Source of the DNA: Linanthus parryae
Lineage: Eukaryota > Streptophyta > Magnoliopsida > Ericales > Polemoniaceae
Length of the DNA stretch: 64,000 nucleotides
Direction of reading: 5' to 3'
Assembly: GCA_023055425.1 (NCBI GenBank)
Contig: JALGPY010000002.1
Span: forward strand, 137,883,927-137,947,926
Shown here: positions 1 to 10,963 of the stretch, one piece after another
How positions within the stretch are numbered: the first letter of the stretch is position 1
Layout: each line of letters opens with the position of its first letter
The notes under the pieces: model-generated
What the model saw: only the letters and a program-made list of their open reading frames with translations
Database searches by the model: none
Told to the model about the DNA's origin: nothing
Position numbers and translations under genes: made by a program

Positions 1-607
1 GACGAGGTGCTTGAGGGCAGGCTCGGGGAGATATGTCTACAAGGCATGCGAGATGAGTACAAAGGTATGCTGATCAACCTACAGACTCCTACCTTTTCAA
101 AGCTGATTGAATGCACGAAAAACATAGAGCCTATAGTGGAAAGGCAGAAGAAGAAGCATGCCCCTGAACGACCCTCAGGGGGAACCACTTTTTAAGATTG
201 GAAGATTCAGCTATAAGAGGGGGCGCGAAGCTGAGGTTAATACAGTTTTGCCGCACAAGCAACCCAGGGTTACCAACTCAGATGCGCCGCCTCTGCCATG
301 CTCGGTAGAGGAAGTGATCGACTTATGCATACAGTGGCGTAAGGATGGAATTTTGCCTCCGCTTGAAAGGAGACCCTCTAAGGAGATGATGAGGGACCCG
401 AAGTGGTGCGAGTGCCACGAGAAAATTATGCACCCCACAACTGATTGTAAGAAGCTCGGGAACATGGTGAGCCGAAAAATGAAGGACGGCGAGTTGATTG
501 TCTGCGATTAGAGGCAGGACGTGCGAAGCAACCCGCTGCCAGCTCATGCGAAGCAAGAGCCGAAAGGTAAAGAGATAGCCTTGATCGCGATTATGGATCT
601 TAAATAG
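1..607 (+). pseudogene. Tat gag, C-terminal part, broken
   Basis: The window opens inside a gag frame that stops near 195 and continues in another frame from about 158 to 509. A zinc-knuckle-like stretch (CECHEKIMHPTTDC, about 406-447) matches the C-x-C-H...H...C pattern usual near the end of Tat gag. In-frame stops follow near 511 and 607. The capsid region lies upstream of the window. Gag would form the particle that packages element RNA. With at least one frameshift and two stops this copy cannot make it. Confidence 0.7.
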
Positions 608-622
608 ATCGCGGAAGATGGC

Positions 623-1413
623 TTGCCTATCATTTCCGAAATTCACAATGATGAGGACTACAGCATAGACACGGAGGACGAGCGTGCCTATCGAATGAAG
701 GGGTCGCACGGGTTCAGTAAGTTCTTCGACGAAATGAACTTTTCAGACAAGTGCCGGAAAGAAATGACAAAGGCAATTTTAAGGGTAGCAGAAGACTTCG
801 AGGAAGACATCGTGGTATCCAATGGTAAAGTTGTTAGGGCGTCTCGCTCTATGGAAAAGGTTATGACCTTCTCCGCAAGTGACAAGAGGACGGACTCGAG
901 CCACCAGAAGCCTTTGTACATGACGGCGGTGATTAATAATGCTGAATTCAAGAGGGCATTTGTTGATGGAGGAGCAGCCGTGAACGTGGTCTCGCTTAAC
1001 ACTCTAAAACTAGCAGGAATCCCGGAGAAGAAGATTGTCAGACGCCCATCCCCGCTGATGGGATTCAGGAGTGATTCCAGGATGACGATAGGATGGATTC
1101 TTCTGGGCCTCCAGATAGGAAAATCAAATTTTCAGCCAAATTCTACGTTATTGATGCGAATACCACGTATCACATGATCATAGGGCGAGCTTGGATTCAT
1201 AGTTTTGACGCAGTACCCTCGACAGCTCACCAGGTGATGAAGGCCATCTGGAACAATAGAGTAGTGGAGATACCGGCTTCGGTAAATCCCTTCAATCTAA
1301 ACGAGGCGCACCTCACTGAAGCGGTGTGGTTTACCGAAATGGCGGACGAGCAAACGCCGAGGCCGTTTAATCCAACTCCTTTGCCTCGATGGGAAGACAT
1401 CAAGGATCAATAA
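623..1413 (+). pseudogene. Tat aspartic protease region, frameshifted
   Basis: The frame from 623 contains FVDGGAAVNVVSLNTL (about 957-1005), which corresponds to the retroviral-type protease active site. The usual D-S/T-G reads D-G-G here, so activity is doubtful. Near 1095 the frame breaks and continues at about 1093-1413 with YHMIIGRAWIHSFDAVPSTA, the conserved flap-distal I-I/L-G-R-x-W block of Tat proteases. The protease would cut the Gag-Pol polyprotein. From 1414 to 1728 runs a degenerate linker towards RT with several stops. Confidence 0.7.
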
Positions 1414-1728
1414 CCGGCAGGAGTGATGGTGACAATGGAGGATGCCAAGGAAAAGTTTTCCACACGTGAGGAGGCACCGCCGGTCGCCTATCAAAGAAAG
1501 AACGTGTACACTCTGAAAAGAGTGGTAAAACATGATCTCGCAGGCAAAGAGATAGAAAGCTTCTACTCCAATGGGAAGAAGTGCTACCGCATATGAAGGT
1601 GCGCGGGGGTACCCCCATTCGAGCATGGGGATATCCCTCGGCAAATCAATCAAATCGAACATGTTACGGAGGTAGACAAACCAACATCAGAGATTTCAGA
1701 GGAAAAGCTGAGAGAAGCACCTGAGTGC

Positions 1729-3228
1729 ATGGAGGATAAGCCAAAACCTCAGAAGAAAGAGTTGAAGGAGGTGTTCTTAAGCCCAGGCAAAGAAAAGAAG
1801 ACACCCGTCTTTTTGAGCGCATACCTCACAAGCGATGAAGAGGCGAGATTGCTGCAGCTACTGACTGAGTACAAAGATGTATTTGCCTGGGAATACGATG
1901 AAATGCCTGGTTTGGACGCAAGCATCAGTATGCACAGGTTAGATGTTATCCTAGGATCTAAACCATTAAAGCAAAGCACGAGAAGCTTCAGGCCAGAGAT
2001 AAATGTGAAAATCAAGCAAGAAATCGTCAAGCTGTTGAATGCCAGGTTCATCGAGCTGAATCATCATCCCACCTGGTTGGCTAACATTGTGCCTGTGGTG
2101 AAGAAGAATGGGCAACTTCGCATATGTGTAGATTTTAGAGATCTCAATCGTTTCTGCCCCAAGGACGATTTTCCGCTGCCCAACATCGATCTGCTCATTG
2201 ATTGGACTGCGGGTCATCGCATGTTCAGCTTCATGGATGGTTTTAGTGGGTAAAACCAGATCAAGATGGACCCTGAAGATGCACGAAAAAATACGTTCAT
2301 CACGCCGGTGTGAGTCTTTAATTACACGGTTATGCCATTCGGGCTCAAGAACGCAGGCGCGACCTATCAGCGAGCAATGATGGCTCTATTCCACGACATG
2401 ATGCACCAGGAAGGGGAGTTATATGTTGATGATTTAGTTGTCAAGTCCAAAGAGGAAGCAGACCATTTGGGGGACCTGCGTAAAGTATTTGAAAGATGCA
2501 GGAGTTTCCAGCTAAAGATGAACCTCATGAAGTGTGCATTTGGAGTGACTTCAGGGAAGTTCTTGGGATGCGTAATACATCGCCAGGGCATCGAGCCTGA
2601 CCCCCGTGAAGGTATCAGCTATCACAAGCATGATGGCGCCACACAATCAAAGTACTCTGAAGACATTTCCGGGGAAATTATCTTACCTGAGGAGATTCAT
2701 CCCAGCAATCGCAGAAATAACCTTCTGCTTCAGCGATCTTCTCAAGAAGAATGCTGTGTACAATTGGACAGAGGAACATGAGGTCGCGTTCGGGAAGTTA
2801 AAGGACCTGCTGACGTCGCCAAGGATAATGATTTCACCGCAGCTTGGATCGCCGCTTCTGTTGTATCTGACGTCGACAAAGAAGTCTATAGGGGCGCTTT
2901 TGGCTCAAGAATATAAAAAGCAAGAAAGGCCGATTTACTATATTTCTCGCATAGTGCAGCCGGCTGAATCAAGGTATACAGATGTCGAACGCCATTGCCT
3001 TGCCTTATTCTTCGTAATAGAAAAGTTAAAACACTACTTCGCTTCGCACAAAGTTGTGGTGGTTACAAAGAGCGACCCCATATGGTATCCCTTGACTCAC
3101 ACCTCTCCCGGCGGAAGATTGGCAAAATGGTATATGACCATTTCCCAATACGACATCACGTGTGTTCGACCACGAGCAATCAAATCGCAAGCAGTGGCGG
3201 ATCTTCTGGCACAATTACCGGATAACAG
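1729..3228 (+). pseudogene. Tat reverse transcriptase and first RNase H, broken
   Basis: RT motifs appear in order: NGQLRICVDFRDLNRFCPKD (about 2107-2166), MPFGLKNAGATYQRAM (2332-2379) and the catalytic YVDD (2422-2433). The connection and RNase H region follows (LGALLAQ-like text near 2890, RPIYYISR near 2927, ERHCLALFFVIEKLKHYF near 2986-3040). Stops interrupt at about 2251 (where a Tyr is expected before NQIKM) and at 2311-2313, and the frame shifts near 2606. The domain order and motif spelling are those of the Tat branch. It would copy element RNA to DNA, but this copy is dead. Confidence 0.85.
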
Positions 3229-3279
3229 CTATGAGCCCATGATCAAGGACGAACTAGAAAGACCCGAGATCTATGCAGT

Positions 3280-3660
3280 CGAGTTACCTTACTGGACGCT
3301 TCATTTTGATGGATCGTCAACAAGGAAAGGTGGAGGAATTGGAATTGTTTTGACCAAACCAGATGGGGAGGTCATCCAAATGTCCACAAAACTTGACTTC
3401 CCGGTAACTAACAATGTAGAGGAGTATGAGGCTCTCATCGCAGGCCTCCGTGCAGCCAGGGCATTGGAAGTAAGCAATTTGACGGTTATGGGGGATTCTA
3501 AGTTAATCGTCAAACAAGCTTCAGGCGAGTACGGATTGAAAGAGATAAATATGTTACCCGCAGAAGCTGGTACAACAATTTTGCGATGTTAGGTATGAGC
3601 ACACGCCTGGAGCAGATAATCACCATGCTGACGCTTTAGCTACTTTGGGATCCAAAGTTA
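3280..3660 (+). pseudogene. Tat second (archaeal-like) RNase H domain
   Basis: A separate RNase H fold follows the first one. HFDGSS (about 3304) gives the first Asp, EEYEAL (3418) the Glu, MGDSKL (3487) the second Asp and HHADALATL (about 3622) the last Asp. Dual RNase H is a hallmark of Tat/Ogre/Retand elements (established knowledge). The last motif lies in another frame, because a shift occurs between about 3545 and 3600. All four catalytic positions are still readable. This domain is thought to assist removal of template RNA during reverse transcription. Confidence 0.8.
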
Positions 3661-5322
3661 GTGCGGACAAATTCCCTGCGAGAATCTCGATCAAAGTCCG
3701 AATGTCACCGACATTGACGGAGGACGCATGCGAGGACGAGTCCATGGATGATGCGGACTGGAGAAAACCGATATTTCACACAATAGCCGAAGGAACGAGC
3801 AAAGAAAACTGGGCATCCACTAAGGGGTACTGCATACATGATAACGCCCTCTACTACAAAGGCCCAGGAGGAATACTCATGCGATGCGTCTCGCAGCAGG
3901 AGGGACAAGCGTTATTAGAAAAGATTCACCAGCACACTTGCGGAGAAAGTGAGGTGTCAATCTATCGAAAAGCCCAAAGATATGGGATTCAGTGGCCGGA
4001 CATGTCAACGGCTGCTGCGATAATTCAAGGAAATTGTGAAAGTTGCGCATTGATCAAAGATTCTCTATCAACCACTTTGGTTGACGATGACACGGACTGG
4101 CGAAAGCCACTCTTCGATTTTCTCACAGAAGGAATTGAGCCTGAACAAAGGAAAGAAGCCGAGAAACTGAAAAGGAAGGCAGCTCGATATGTGGTACAGG
4201 AAAACATACTCTGGCGAAGGGGTCATGAAGGTAATCTACTTCGATGCCTAGATAGCGAAGAAGCGCAAGAGGTGATGGATCTCTCTCACCAAGTAGAGCA
4301 TCAAGGGGGTGCGAAGCTATGCAGACAGCTCCTCAAAGTTGGTTATTTCTGGCCCACCATGGAGGCAGATTGCCGCACCAAAGTAAAGAGATTCCTGGAA
4401 TGTCAATTCAAGGGCAACCTCGTACATGAACCTGCCGTAGATCTACACGCATTGGGGACTCCATGGCCATTCCACACTTGGGCTCTAGATTTTGTTGGCC
4501 CCATTCGACCGGCCTCACATGGGAACCAGTTCATCCTGACTGCGACTGATTTGTTTACTATGTGGGTGGAGGCAATACCGCTCAAGACAGCTAATGCGCT
4601 CGCAGTGGTCAATTTTCGTACAAGAAAACATCATATACAGGTTCGGAATCCCCAACACAATCCTCTCGGATAATGGCACGCCCTTTGTAAATTGACAATT
4701 AGCCGCAAAACTAGCAGAGTACAACATAAGGCAGGTCTGTTCCACTCCTTATTATCCGAAAGGGAATGGTCAAGCAGAAGCAACCAACAAGACACTACTA
4801 ATAATTTTGAGCAAGATGGTCGCAGACGATCACAAAAAATGGGTTGATTCTTTGAACATAGCATTGTGGGCATATCGAACTTCTCCGAGGACTTCCACAG
4901 GAGTCTCCCCGTTCCTTTTATGCTATGGAGCTGAAGCTGTTGTACCGGCGGAGGTGAAAATCAACTCTGCGAGATTGGCCTTTCATGCATTATATGACAA
5001 TCAACGCGACCACGACTTGATCTTGTTGGAGGAGAAGCGAGAGCAAGCTAAGGGTGCTAACAAGTGGTACAAGGAGAGGATCGCTCGTGCATACAACAAA
5101 ACAGTCCAACATCGAGATTTCGCGGTTGGGGACTTGGTCTTGCGCGCTTCAGATCATTGCATGCGGGAGGCAGCCCATCCAAAGTTCGCAGCTAACTGGG
5201 AAGGACCATTCGAAGTTAAAGAAGTCTTTGACAGTGGTTACTGCAAAATACAGAGGCTTCATGGGACTGCCACAACCCCTTACATACATCGGATTCGAAT
5301 GTCTCCTAAAATGTATGACTAA
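3661..5322 (+). pseudogene. Tat integrase, broken
   Basis: The N-terminal zinc-binding region is near 4289-4407 (HQVEHQGGAKL then FLECQ). The first Cys of the usual C-x2-C reads Phe here, so the zinc site is damaged. The core acidic triad is visible: WALDFVGP (about 4480), LSDNGTPFV (about 4665) and KGNGQAEATNK (about 4760). A frame change near 4612 and a stop near 4693 (FVN then stop) interrupt the core. The C-terminal part ends with WEGPFEVKEV (about 5200) and a stop at 5320-5322. Integrase would insert the DNA copy into chromosomes. The frame is open from 4807 to 5322. Confidence 0.85.
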
Positions 5323-5351
5323 GTACTCTGATAGATTCATGCGTTATTTCC

Positions 5352-5432
5352 TCCCATATGAGGAACTTGTAATCTTGCCTCTCCCATATGAGGGTGCTTT
5401 TAATAAAAGGATTCTCCCATATGAGAAGAATT
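5352..5432. repeat. Three copies of a CTCCCATATGAG motif
   Basis: The motif ctcccatatgag occurs at about 5351, 5381 and 5413, spaced about 30 bases apart, directly after the pol stop. Each copy contains the palindrome CATATG, so short hairpins are possible. The role is unknown, and this lies in the sense 3' untranslated region of the Tat element. Confidence 0.7.
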
Positions 5433-5487
5433 TTATTACCTTAGTCGTCTCTTATCATCTATTTACTTCTCTGCTTATTTACAACAA

Positions 5488-5775
5488 AATCCTATCTGCC
5501 AAGATAGCAGCCATAACATGAGATCTTATGTGATCCAGAGCCTATCTGCCGAGATAGCAGCAATGTTCAAATGCGATCTTAAGTGATTTGAAATCCTATC
5601 TGCCTAGATAGCAACCATAATGTACGATCCTATGCGATCCAAAGCATATCTGCCGAGATAGCAGCAATTTTTTAAAAAAACGATCTTAAGTGATCTAAAG
5701 CCTATCTGCCTAGATAGCAGCCGTAATATATGATCTTAACTGGTCTGCAAGCCTATCTGTTTAAGATAGCAAGCT
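5488..5775. repeat. Tandem array of a hairpin repeat, about 6 units of 50-58 bp
   Basis: Each unit begins with a variant of cctatctgccgagatagcag, in which ctatct and agatag can pair around a 4-base loop. A less conserved tail containing cgatctta...gtgatc-like text follows. Units start near 5490, 5540, 5595, 5643, 5698 and 5750. The hairpin arms are better conserved than the tails, which suggests structure matters or that units spread by slippage. The array lies between Tat pol and the antisense gene. Confidence 0.8.
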
Positions 5776-5938
5776 ATAACAGCAACACCCTGTGCGAATG
5801 CAAAATTTATCAAGCTTGAAATAAAGAATTATTCAGGCGAACATCCAAATGAAAAAGGCGAAAGAAACATAACTTGTTTTATAGCCAACACGCATGCGAT
5901 ATTAAAATTTGTTGTATCAAACAAGAACAGCAAAATAT

Positions 5939-6100
5939 TAAAGTACATTTCATTAACAATCAAAATGACTTACAATTTATCTGTCTAGATAGCAGCTTAC
6001 AAGCGAAAGCTCATACTGAGCTAAAGTGCATTTTATTAGCAGTCAAAATGACTTACAATATATCTTTCTAGATAGCAGCGTACAGGCAAAAGCTCATAGT
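5939..6100. repeat. Two tandem units of about 84 bp carrying the same hairpin core
   Basis: The units at 5939-6015 and 6023-6100 are about 85% alike by eye. Both contain tcaaaatgacttacaat, then tctagatagcagc, then aaagctcata. They share the agatagcag core with the array just upstream, so both arrays probably derive from one ancestral motif. Confidence 0.75.
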
Positions 6101-6930
6101 AAGAAAAATCTTACTATATAATGAACGGCCTACTGGCCCTAAGAAAAGCTACGCGACATAGTTGTCGAGATCCTAGATTTGAACAAGGCTCCTGACTAGT
6201 CTTCTGCCCAAGAGATGTGCCAGATGAACCTCATGTCCAGGCGGATGTGGCGGTGAAGAACAAGTGGAGAACAACTCCTGGGGCAGAAAGCTTATTGTCC
6301 ACGGAGACGAGCGCCATGGCTCGTCACCCCTTGTTCAAGAACGTGGAGGCAAATAGTTCTCCTCTAGGACAGCTAGAGGAGAAACACTCCATTCATTACG
6401 GGTTGGTAAAAAGGTCAGTGTGGAACTGCACCTCGCCAGAAAGCAGCCGGAGATACGACCTGCAAACATAATAGACGAAGAAGAATCTTCGTAAAAACAT
6501 GAGGTATTACGTATATCTTCTTCACAGTGGTTATGAAGATCAGTAAGCTTTATAAAGAAGATCTTGGGAGCTATTTCTATGGCACAAGGCACAAACTCAG
6601 ATTTCACAACTCGAAATTGCCATGAATCAACAAAAGACAAGCATTGAAGCCAGCAGTCGTGAGGACTCATGGAAAGCCACATTTTGGGATGAAGAACCCA
6701 TGCAGCAAGAGGCATGGTTTATATAGACCTTAGGGAGACACTTCAGTTCCCTAGCTGAGTCAGCAAAGCTTGGAAAACGGGTAAGAATCAATTACTTACG
6801 TCTCAAAAGAGGTAAAATTCAATTACCCTACTAAAGGCTATGACGATTCGGTGGCACGCCCTAATAAATGACGGGAGGTCATAGTAAGGATGGGCTTCCT
6901 AAGGAAATCGTGCTTATCTAATAAATCATT
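6101..6930. other. Tat 3' region with no recognised gene
   Basis: Short open frames exist on both strands (84 and 126 codons) but show no domain or coding bias that I recognise. A TATA-like ttatatag lies at about 6718-6725 on the plus strand. The stretch joins the repeat array to the last exon of the antisense gene and was split from it by the MULE inserted at 6931. I see nothing else in it. Confidence 0.5.
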
Positions 6931-7398
6931 GGGTAAAAGACACTGACCACCCCTGGGTTTAGGGAAAAACCCACAGACCACCCCTGGGTTTTGGATAAAG
7001 ACACTGAGCACCCCTGTAACGGAATATTCCTCGGACACTTAGCACCCTTCTGTCATGTTCCGTTAGAAAAGTAGGTTATTGAATTTTTTCGGACCATATT
7101 GCCCCCTTTTGGACTTTTTTCTCATGTTTATCATCAAGAAATCCAAAACACACCCACAAAATTTCCAAGAACACCAAAAACATTAAACTCTCAAAATTTT
7201 GTCCGAAATGAATCAACACAATATATCGCACAAAATCGACTGGAAGCTACCAACATTTCAACACCCTTACTCATACCACAAAATTCCAAATGAACCCAGA
7301 TGAACAATGCTCTGTTTTTGAGCTACGAAAACCACATATCCTCACCCAAAACCAAAATTGAAACCCACCCACCAAATGCCCAACGTGACAGGAGGGGG

Positions 7399-7737
7399 CT
7401 AATTAAGCCGTAGAGGAAGTCGCCGACCCAGAATTGAAATCGGAGGCAAAACAATACTTTTCAACACTCCCCCTTTGTTGTTCTTGGTCAACGCACACAA
7501 ATCGGAATAATCAGTGTTCAGGAGTTCAAATTGACCCTTCCAAAATCGGCAAGCTTTCTCGATCTGTTCGCACATATAGACGACGCAATCGACAGGTGAG
7601 GCTTCGCCGGAATTCGAATCTCGCCGGCAACCGCCATCTCCGGCGGCATTCCCTTGTGGTTGTTCCAGTGTCGGTTTGGACTCGCTCGCACCAACGGACT
7701 CAAACAAAAGTTGAACCCAGAAACGTTGTGGGTTCAT
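7399..7737 (-). CDS. Possible captured gene fragment inside the MULE, 112 codons
   Basis: On the minus strand a reading frame runs from an ATG at 7737 (starting MNPQRFWVQLLFESVG) to a stop at 7399. It lies about 340 bases downstream of a TATA-like box (8088-8079) and a pyrimidine-rich leader. The layout promoter, 5' UTR, first coding exon resembles the 5' end of an ordinary plant gene captured between MULE TIRs. I do not recognise the protein and it has no visible domain. It could be a chance frame. Function is unknown. Confidence 0.35.
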   Translation of the reverse strand: MNPQRFWVQLLFESVGASESKPTLEQPQGNAAGDGGCRRDSNSGEASPVDCVVYMCEQIEKACRFWKGQFELLNTDYSDLCALTKNNKGGVLKSIVLPPISILGRRLPLRLN

Positions 7738-8078
7738 TTGGGTTTCTTCGGTTTCGATCGGAACCCACCTCTCCTCGCCGTCGCCGAATCAGAAGACGTA
7801 ACCGCCGCCTCTGTACTGGATTTCTTTGGTTTAGATCTGAAGAATTGAGAGAATAGAGAATCTACCCTTCAATTTCTTGAACGAGTTCTCTGATTTGGGG
7901 CCGGTTTGGGGAGTACAGTGGAAGAGCTGATCGGAGAGTGTTCGGAGATGAAGGAGGAGGCAGGCGAGTTTGTACTGGAGAGAAAGAGGGGAAGGGGGCG
8001 GCGATGATTTTGCTCCAGAGAGAGGAGAAGAGAGAGAGGGGGATTAGGGTTAGAATGAGGGTTGTAGAAGAATTGAGA

Positions 8079-8088
8079 CTATATATAG
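8079..8088 (-). promoter_or_regulatory. TATA-like box of the captured MULE segment
   Basis: The minus strand reads cctatatatag just inside the right TIR, followed downstream (lower coordinates) by a CT-rich leader typical of plant 5' UTRs. It is placed to drive the minus-strand frame ending at 7399. Expression cannot be judged from sequence. Confidence 0.4.
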
Positions 8089-8278
8089 GTGTAATTTAAT
8101 TACGAATTTAAGGGTAGGATTGTATTTTTCACACAACCGTTAGCCTATGTCAGTTACAGGGGTGCGGAGTGTCTTTATCCAAAACCCAGGGGTGGTCAGT
8201 GGATTTTTCCCTAAACCCAGGGGTGGTTAGTGTCTTTTACCCTAAATCATTAGTGCAAAAATCAAGGCAGATACGTCG

Positions 8279-9518
8279 CTATGTGACGTCATAATTGATA
8301 CGCATTAAGATATTCGTGCAAATCCCCAAAAAAGGGCAAAATGGGACATGGAGTTCCAGATAAAAAAAAGGGGGGAGAATCACTACCCCTACAATAATAT
8401 TTTGTTCTAAACAGATATTTTTGTTTCTAAAAAAATCCTTGATCAAAGGGTCCTCTGGAGAAAACGAGAGTGATGCCTCTCTTACTTGGTCCACTTCTCG
8501 CTTTAGCTGTTCGTACTTGGCATTCATTGCATGAAAGAGGTTAACAGCTTCTTCAGCCTTCTGCCTTTGCTCTTCTACCTTCCGCCTCTCAGATGCGAGG
8601 TTGTGGAAGCCGCGTTTAAAATTCACAGCTGCGCGAATTTGGGTGATCATGTTCAGAAGGTACCCAAAGCCCAGCTTGCCTTGAATTTTAGCTTGAAGCC
8701 CTTGGCATGTGCTAAAAAGAAGCTGTGCACTGTGAGGAGAAATGGTCGCAGGAGTGGCTACAGAAAGTTGCTCCAGAATCCAGATGGCTTCGGTCAAGAA
8801 AAGCCTCCTGTCATACGGCTCTATCTCTAGAGATCTCGCGAATGACCAGGGGTATGAGAGGCGCATCTGAATCAGCCAGTCCACATCAGCTTGCTTCAAT
8901 CCTGATAAAGTTGATCCAAGTTTAGAGCATGAAATATTTTTAAACAATGGTGTAGAATGCGAAAAATGTTAACATACCAGTTCCTTCATGGATTTCATGC
9001 AAAGAGGGAATGCGCATTGCTGGAAAAGCTGAAGTCTGTCCTCGCTCCCTTGCTCGTCTATCAGCCGCAAGCTCGAGCTCATCATAGTTGGCAGGAAGAG
9101 TAAAGGCCGCAAAGGGCGCGACAGCAGCTCCAACTTGCGAGATCCAAAAACTCCATGCTTGGGGAACCTCTAAAAGCTCTACCTCTGTTGAAGGAATGGC
9201 AACGGTAGTAGCTGTTGCTTGACCAGGAACTCGCACGGCTGCGAGGGGCTCTTGTGGCTCAGGAGCATTCATTTGAACATCATCATTTGCATGTGATGCA
9301 ATGTCTTCCACAAACTGCTCATTTTCATGAACTTCGGCTCCAGCATCATCTGTTTCCATTTTCTCAACTGTAGCATCAGCATCTTCTTCTATTAGCACGG
9401 TGTCAGCTTCGATATCATCAGAAACCTCGATGATATCCTCCAAAGGCTCTCCTACATACTCAGTAGCTGCGACAAGCTTCTCAACGTGAGAGCTTCGCTC
9501 TGGAGCATAAGATGCAGG
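8279..9518 (-). pseudogene. Last exons of the antisense gene: acidic segment and coiled-coil end
   Basis: Exon part 9518-8978 is acidic (EDADATVEKMETDDAG...) and ends at a GT donor after HEIHEGTG. The intron is 8977-8902. The final exon 8901-8279 begins GLKQADVDWLIQM and carries FHNLASERRKVEEQRQKAEE followed by heptad-like text to REVDQVREASL, a likely coiled coil. The stop is TAG at 8279-8281. The MULE sits 28 bases past the stop and does not break the frame. Confidence 0.65.
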
Positions 9519-10949
9519 TGTTGGAATAGATGCCCTAGAGGCAATCTAGTTTAGTATGAATTTATTTGTGGCTAGAAATTCATTTATTATTTATTGGGTA
9601 TTTAATATAATGAAGTCCTTAGATTTACAATTGTGTTGTTTATCTTAAATATCCCTAGTCCAGTATAATTATTAATGGGACAATCATCTATAGACTAGTA
9701 TGGGGTTGGATTGATATGGAGATATTACGATCCAACACATAGGTGTGCATTAGGGAATGTTGCACTGGATTGACCCATCTCCGAGAAGGCTACATACACG
9801 TTATGTTGAGTCACAAGCGCTTCTTGCGGTGCAATGGTATTGTCATCCTTAGACTTGAAGTCACTAGATATTCTAGTTGTGGATTATTGTGATTTTGGTA
9901 GCATTAAACGCTACACCGTAACTGGGTAGTTATAAAGGCGTGTACTGGATACAATAAGAGGCAAGCTTAGAGATCGTAGTGGACGTAGATAGAATTTGTC
10001 CCTCCCACATAACGGGAGCAAATATCCTAGGCCACTCGAGGGATAGTGCTTATAGAATGTCTGGCCAGACTCAAATAAATCAATATGGGATATTGATGTT
10101 ATTTGCACGAATAAGGCTATTCCCATGGATCGAGAAACTGTGGATTGGATATACGAGTGTGACTTGTATGTCTCGTGTCCAATCCGGATATAGAGACAAA
10201 GGGATAAGACAATTACTTGTACAAAGGTTGTCAAGATGACTATTCTATTAGTTGGCTAGAATGGATGTTTTGCCAGAAACCGCTCCATATTAGCAAATAG
10301 TTGCTACCAACTAGATAGAACCTATGGGGTCACACGTTATATAGAGTTGAACTAGATTTGGGAATTAATTAATTGGATTAATTAATTAGAAGGATCACTT
10401 TGCAAAACCTTGAAAACTTAGTACGGACTAATTTGCAAGGAAGGGACTAAATTGAATTATAGTAGGACTAGAATAAGTCCTTTAGGTAGTTGGCAAGGAG
10501 TTGTTGGACTATATAAAGGACCTTCCTTCCTTCCTTCCCACTTGACTTATGCTCATTATTGAACATAACAACGAGTTGGAGAGAACAAAAGGAGAGAGAG
10601 CAAGCAACAAGAGGATCCGACCGCCCCTCTTGCCGCCGCCCATCCCGTCGGCCACAAGGAGGCCAAGAGCCCTCCATTGGGTCTCATTTTGCGTGATTCT
10701 TCTTCCTCTTCCTCTTCCGGGCTAGCACCAAGGACTTGGGAGATTCTAGGATCAACTCTAGGCGTGGATCAACCATAGAGAACGTGACACAATTCGCGTT
10801 TGAAGTCATCAAAGGAGAACCCTAAGGTGTGTTATTGATTTCTTACCCTTACCATCGTTATGTCTCTTGACTTGTGATCCTTGGAGGGTTTTGCATGTTT
10901 TTATGATTGTTTGTGTTTCCGTTGCGCATCCATGAATCAAAACCCTACA
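9519..10949 (+). repeat. Angela 5' LTR
   Basis: It runs from TGTTGGAATA to CCCTACA. A TATA box ctatataaag at 10509-10518 is followed by a ccttcc repeat and would mark the U3/R border near 10540. The end abuts the primer binding site directly. Confidence 0.93.
10509..10518 (+). promoter_or_regulatory. TATA box in Angela 5' LTR
   Basis: The sequence ctatataaagg sits about 440 bases before the LTR end. The same box is found in the 3' LTR (about 17588) and in the solo LTR at 37320-38747 (about 38324), so it is conserved in the family. Confidence 0.75.
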
Positions 10950-10950
10950 G

Positions 10951-10963
10951 TGGTATCAGAGCC
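10951..10963 (+). promoter_or_regulatory. Primer binding site (initiator tRNA-Met type)
   Basis: The sequence tggtatcagagcc starts one base after the LTR end. It matches the 3' end of plant initiator tRNA-Met, the usual primer for plant copia reverse transcription (established knowledge). Confidence 0.9.

Larger units (their letters stand above)
6931..8242. mobile_element. Non-autonomous MULE (Mutator-like), 1312 bp, with 9-bp TSD
   Basis: The ends are inverted repeats of about 90 bp, starting gggtaaaagacact and ending agtgtcttttaccc (6931-7021 and 8151-8242). The element is flanked on both sides by the identical 9-mer taaatcatt (6922-6930 and 8243-8251). TIRs of this length with a 9-bp duplication are the signature of Mutator-like elements (established knowledge). 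No transposase is encoded, so it would need one supplied in trans. Inside each TIR the block accacccctgggttt occurs twice. The interior looks like captured gene sequence, making this a Pack-MULE candidate. It sits in the Tat 3' region beside the last antisense exon. Confidence 0.9.

Noticed and set aside
5488..5775. Regular repeats with spacers reminiscent of a CRISPR array
   Set aside because: Repeats are diverged and palindromic, spacers share sequence, and the context is a plant retrotransposon; no cas-like gene is present.
6217..6715. Overlapping frames of 84 and 126 codons on opposite strands
   Set aside because: No domain or gene signals; most likely noncoding Tat 3' region.
9911..10239. 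Paired frames of 107 and 86 codons, repeated at 16990-17318
   Set aside because: They lie inside the Angela LTRs and are duplicated only because the LTR is; the LTR of this family is noncoding.
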